Source: Nanohaloarchaea archaeon PL-Br10_U2g5
GTDB taxonomy: Archaea; Halobacteriota; Halobacteria; Halobacteriales; Haloferacaceae
NCBI GenBank assembly: GCA_001564205.1
Contig: LKMY01000061.1
Span: forward strand, 1-8,331
Direction: 5' to 3'
Length of the DNA: 8,331 bases
Below the pieces are notes generated by a model. It made no database searches. It was not told the origin of the DNA and saw nothing but the letters and a program-made list of their open reading frames with translations. Numbering within the stretch: the first letter of the stretch is position 1; each line of letters starts with the position of its first letter. Made by a program: the position numbers and the translations under genes. Positions 6,033 to 8,331 of the stretch are shown piece by piece.

Positions 6033-7808
6033 ATGAGTAAAGCAGAATCCACGGAGACCACCGCCGAAGACGGTGTTATCCAAAGCGTGAGCGGTCCGGT
6101 CGTGAGCGCCCGCGATCTCGACGCCCGCATGAACGACGTCGTCTACGTCGGCCACGAAGGCCTCATGGGGGAAGTGATCGAGATCGAGGGCAACATCACG
6201 ACGGTTCAGGTGTACGAGGAAACCTCCGGGGTCGCCCCCGGCGAGCCCGTCGAGACGACGGGTGAGCCGCTGTCGGTCGACCTTGGTCCGGGAATGTTGG
6301 ACGCCATCTACGACGGCGTCCAGCGTCCCCTGGACGTTCTGGAGGGCAAGATGGGGAGTCCGTACCTCGATCGCGGGGTCGACGCGCCCGGTATCGACCT
6401 CGAGAAGCAGTGGGAGTTCGAGCCGACCGTCGAGGTCGGCGACGAGGTCGGCCGCGGCGACGTGGTCGGGATCGTCGAGGAGACGGTCACCATCGACCAC
6501 AAGGTGATGGTACCGCCGGACGCGCTCGAAGAGGGCGAGACCACCGAGGTCACCGCCATCGAGTCGGGCTCGTTCGATGTCACCGAGACAGTGGCCGAGC
6601 TCGCTACCGGCGAGACCGTCTCGATGCACCAGGAGTGGCCGGTGCGCGAGCCTCGACCCTCGGAGAACAAGAAGACGCCCCGGACGCCGTTGGTGTCCGG
6701 CCAGCGCATCCTCGACGGCCTCTTCCCCATCGCGAAGGGAGGGACGGCCGCGATCCCGGGACCGTTCGGCTCCGGGAAGACGGTCACGCAACACCAGCTC
6801 GCGAAGTACGCCGACGCGGACATCATCGTCTACGTCGGCTGCGGCGAGCGCGGCAACGAGATGACCGAAGTGATCGAGGACTTCCCCGAGCTCGAGGATC
6901 CCGCCAACGGCAACCCGCTGATGGCGCGTACCTCGCTCATCGCGAACACGTCGAACATGCCCGTCGCGGCTCGTGAGTCGTGTATTTACACGGGGATCAC
7001 CATCGCGGAATACTACCGTGACATGGGGTACGACGTGGCGCTGATGGCCGACTCCACCTCGCGGTGGGCGGAGGCGATGCGCGAGATCTCCTCTCGACTG
7101 GAGGAGATGCCCGGCGAAGAGGGGTACCCCGCGTACCTCGCCGCCCGCTTGGCGCAGTTCTACGAGCGAGCCGGCTACTTCGAGAACGTCAACGGGACGG
7201 AGGGCTCCGTCTCCGCGATCGGCGCGGTGAGCCCCCCCGGCGGCGACTTCTCGGAGCCGGTCACCCAGAACACGCTGCGTATCGTGAAGACGTTCTGGGC
7301 GCTCGACGCGGATCTGGCGGAGCGACGCCACTTCCCGTCGATCAACTGGAACGAGTCGTACTCGCTGTACAAGGATCAGCTCGACCCGTGGTTCCAGGAG
7401 AACGTCGAGGAAGACTGGGCGGAGAAGCGGCAGTGGGCCGTCGACGTGCTCGACGAGGAGACGGAGCTCCAAGAGATCGTCCAGCTCGTTGGGAAGGACG
7501 CGCTGCCGGACGACCAGCAGCTCACCCTCGAGGTCGCTCGCTACCTTCGCGAGGCGTACCTCCAGCAGAACGCGTTCCACCCGGTGGACACGTTCTGCCC
7601 GCCTGAGAAGACGTATCTCATGCTGACGACGATCGAGGCGTTCCACGACGAGGCGTTCGACGCGCTGGAGGCCGGCGTCCCCGTCGAGGACCTCGTCTCC
7701 ACCGACGCCGCGCCACGGATCAACCGCATCGGCGTCCAAGAGGAGTACGAGGAGTACATCGAGGATCTCAAAGCAGAGATCGCCGAGGAGATCCGGAGTC
7801 TCTACTAA
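6033..7808 (+). CDS. atpA: A-type ATP synthase catalytic subunit A
   Basis: This 591-residue protein is a full-length catalytic A subunit and carries out ADP + Pi to ATP conversion (or the reverse) at three A/B interfaces of the head. The N-terminal beta barrel covers about 14-80, starting [20 protein letters not shown]. The A-specific non-homologous region lies at about 115-190. The P-loop GPFGSGKT is at 243-250, with K249 and T250 binding phosphate and Mg. The GER motif carries the catalytic glutamate E272 and R273. Walker B is ALMADSTSR, with D340 and R344. The following stretch [20 protein letters not shown] and the [15 protein letters not shown] segment are family hallmarks. The P-loop is continuous, so there is no intein at the site often invaded in archaeal and yeast A subunits. 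One-base gaps separate it from atpF and atpB. Confidence 0.98.
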   Translation: MSKAESTETTAEDGVIQSVSGPVVSARDLDARMNDVVYVGHEGLMGEVIEIEGNITTVQVYEETSGVAPGEPVETTGEPLSVDLGPGMLDAIYDGVQRPLDVLEGKMGSPYLDRGVDAPGIDLEKQWEFEPTVEVGDEVGRGDVVGIVEETVTIDHKVMVPPDALEEGETTEVTAIESGSFDVTETVAELATGETVSMHQEWPVREPRPSENKKTPRTPLVSGQRILDGLFPIAKGGTAAIPGPFGSGKTVTQHQLAKYADADIIVYVGCGERGNEMTEVIEDFPELEDPANGNPLMARTSLIANTSNMPVAARESCIYTGITIAEYYRDMGYDVALMADSTSRWAEAMREISSRLEEMPGEEGYPAYLAARLAQFYERAGYFENVNGTEGSVSAIGAVSPPGGDFSEPVTQNTLRIVKTFWALDADLAERRHFPSINWNESYSLYKDQLDPWFQENVEEDWAEKRQWAVDVLDEETELQEIVQLVGKDALPDDQQLTLEVARYLREAYLQQNAFHPVDTFCPPEKTYLMLTTIEAFHDEAFDALEAGVPVEDLVSTDAAPRINRIGVQEEYEEYIEDLKAEIAEEIRSLY

Positions 7809-7809
7809 C

Positions 7810-8331
7810 ATGAAAGAGTACCAAACAATCACCGAGATCAGCGGCCCGCTGGTGTACGCCGAGGTCGACGAGGCCATCGGCTACGACGAGATCGTCGAGA
7901 TCGAGACGGCACAGGGGGAGACGCTGCGCGGACAGGTGCTCGAATCCTCGGAGGGCGTCGTCGCCATCCAGGTGTTCGAGGGCACCTCCGGTATCGACCA
8001 GAACGCGTCCGTCCGCTTCTTAGGCGAGACAATGAAGATGTCCGTCACCGAGGACCTTCTCGGACGGGTGCTCGACGGCTCCGGCCGCCCGATCGACGAC
8101 GGCCCGGAGATCGTCCCCGAGGAGCGCCAAGACATCGTCGGCGCGGCGATCAATCCGTACTCTCGCGAGTACCCCGAGGAGTTCATCGAGACGGGCGTCT
8201 CCGCGATCGACGGAATGAACACCTTGGTCCGCGGACAGAAGCTCCCGATCTTCTCCAGCTCCGGCCAGCCGCACAGCGAGCTGGCGATGCAGATCGCTCG
8301 ACAGGCCAGCGTGCCCGAAGAGGAGGAGGGC
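7810..8331 (+). CDS. atpB: A-type ATP synthase subunit B, partial (C-terminus off the right edge)
   Basis: The first 174 codons are present, against a usual length of about 470. The protein starts [19 protein letters not shown], followed by an N-terminal beta barrel to about residue 75 with VQVF-like [11 protein letters not shown]. The nucleotide-domain entry is [17 protein letters not shown] and [20 protein letters not shown]. The segment [20 protein letters not shown] (about 147-166) occupies the P-loop position but lacks the GKT lysine, as expected for B subunits, which alternate with A in the head and do not catalyse hydrolysis. The family form is usually IFSGSGLPHNELA; here Gly, Leu and Asn are replaced by Ser, Gln and Ser. 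The ATG follows the atpA stop by one base, with only weak GGAG matches 11 or more bases upstream, which suggests coupling to atpA translation. Confidence 0.97.
   Translation, partial: MKEYQTITEISGPLVYAEVDEAIGYDEIVEIETAQGETLRGQVLESSEGVVAIQVFEGTSGIDQNASVRFLGETMKMSVTEDLLGRVLDGSGRPIDDGPEIVPEERQDIVGAAINPYSREYPEEFIETGVSAIDGMNTLVRGQKLPIFSSSGQPHSELAMQIARQASVPEEEEG

Noticed and set aside
6753..6782. Possible intein in the AtpA P-loop
   Set aside because: This is a known intein insertion site, but GPFGSGKT is continuous and the protein has normal length.
5988..7877. Minus-strand open frame of 629 codons opposite atpA
   Set aside because: It is the mirror of the atpA reading frame in GC-rich DNA, with low-complexity Arg/Leu/Asp composition and no recognisable motif.
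1..8331. tRNA, rRNA, CRISPR array, insertion sequence or attachment site
   Set aside because: Nearly all of the window is coding sequence of recognised genes. The two gaps (157 and 197 bases) contain no tRNA-like fold, regularly spaced repeats or transposon ends.

Overview
This is a chromosomal window from an extremely halophilic archaeon (class Halobacteria). The DNA is very GC-rich, the predicted proteins are strongly acidic (Asp/Glu-rich, Lys-poor), promoters look archaeal (TATA-like boxes), and the genes encode an archaeal A-type ATP synthase in the order H-I-K-E-C-F-A-B. I cannot fix the genus from sequence alone.

Layout. Positions 1-870 (minus strand) hold the N-terminal 290 codons of a MinD/ParA-type deviant-Walker ATPase whose C-terminus lies outside the window. 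Positions 871-1027 are a divergent promoter region with a TATA-like element for each direction and two short inverted repeats between them. From 1028 to the right edge runs the A-type ATP synthase operon: atpH/ahaH (1028-1384), atpI (1371-3614), a 197-base gap with a hairpin, a repeated pyrimidine-rich element and a likely internal promoter, then atpK (3812-4063), atpE (4084-4662), atpC (4659-5705), atpF (5702-6031), atpA (6033-7808) and the first 174 codons of atpB (7810 to the edge). Apart from the atpI-atpK gap the genes are packed tightly, with overlaps of 14 and 4 bases and gaps of 1 to 20 bases.

How the genes work together. I (the a-like subunit with two membrane arginines) and the ring of K subunits (carboxylate E70) form the membrane ion channel. 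C couples the ring to the central shaft, to which F binds. E and H form the coiled-coil peripheral stalks. A (catalytic) and B (nucleotide-binding but non-catalytic) form the hexameric head. D, another central-shaft subunit, is expected downstream of the window. Together they make ATP from the transmembrane ion gradient.

I found no new multi-gene system. The points most worth a second look are a second acidic residue (E41) in helix 1 of the K subunit, where related subunits carry Gln; the hairpin, repeat and promoter arrangement that separates atpH-atpI from atpK onward; inverted repeats in the shared minD/atp promoter region; and a low-complexity Ala/Gly/acidic insertion in AtpI between its cytoplasmic and membrane halves.
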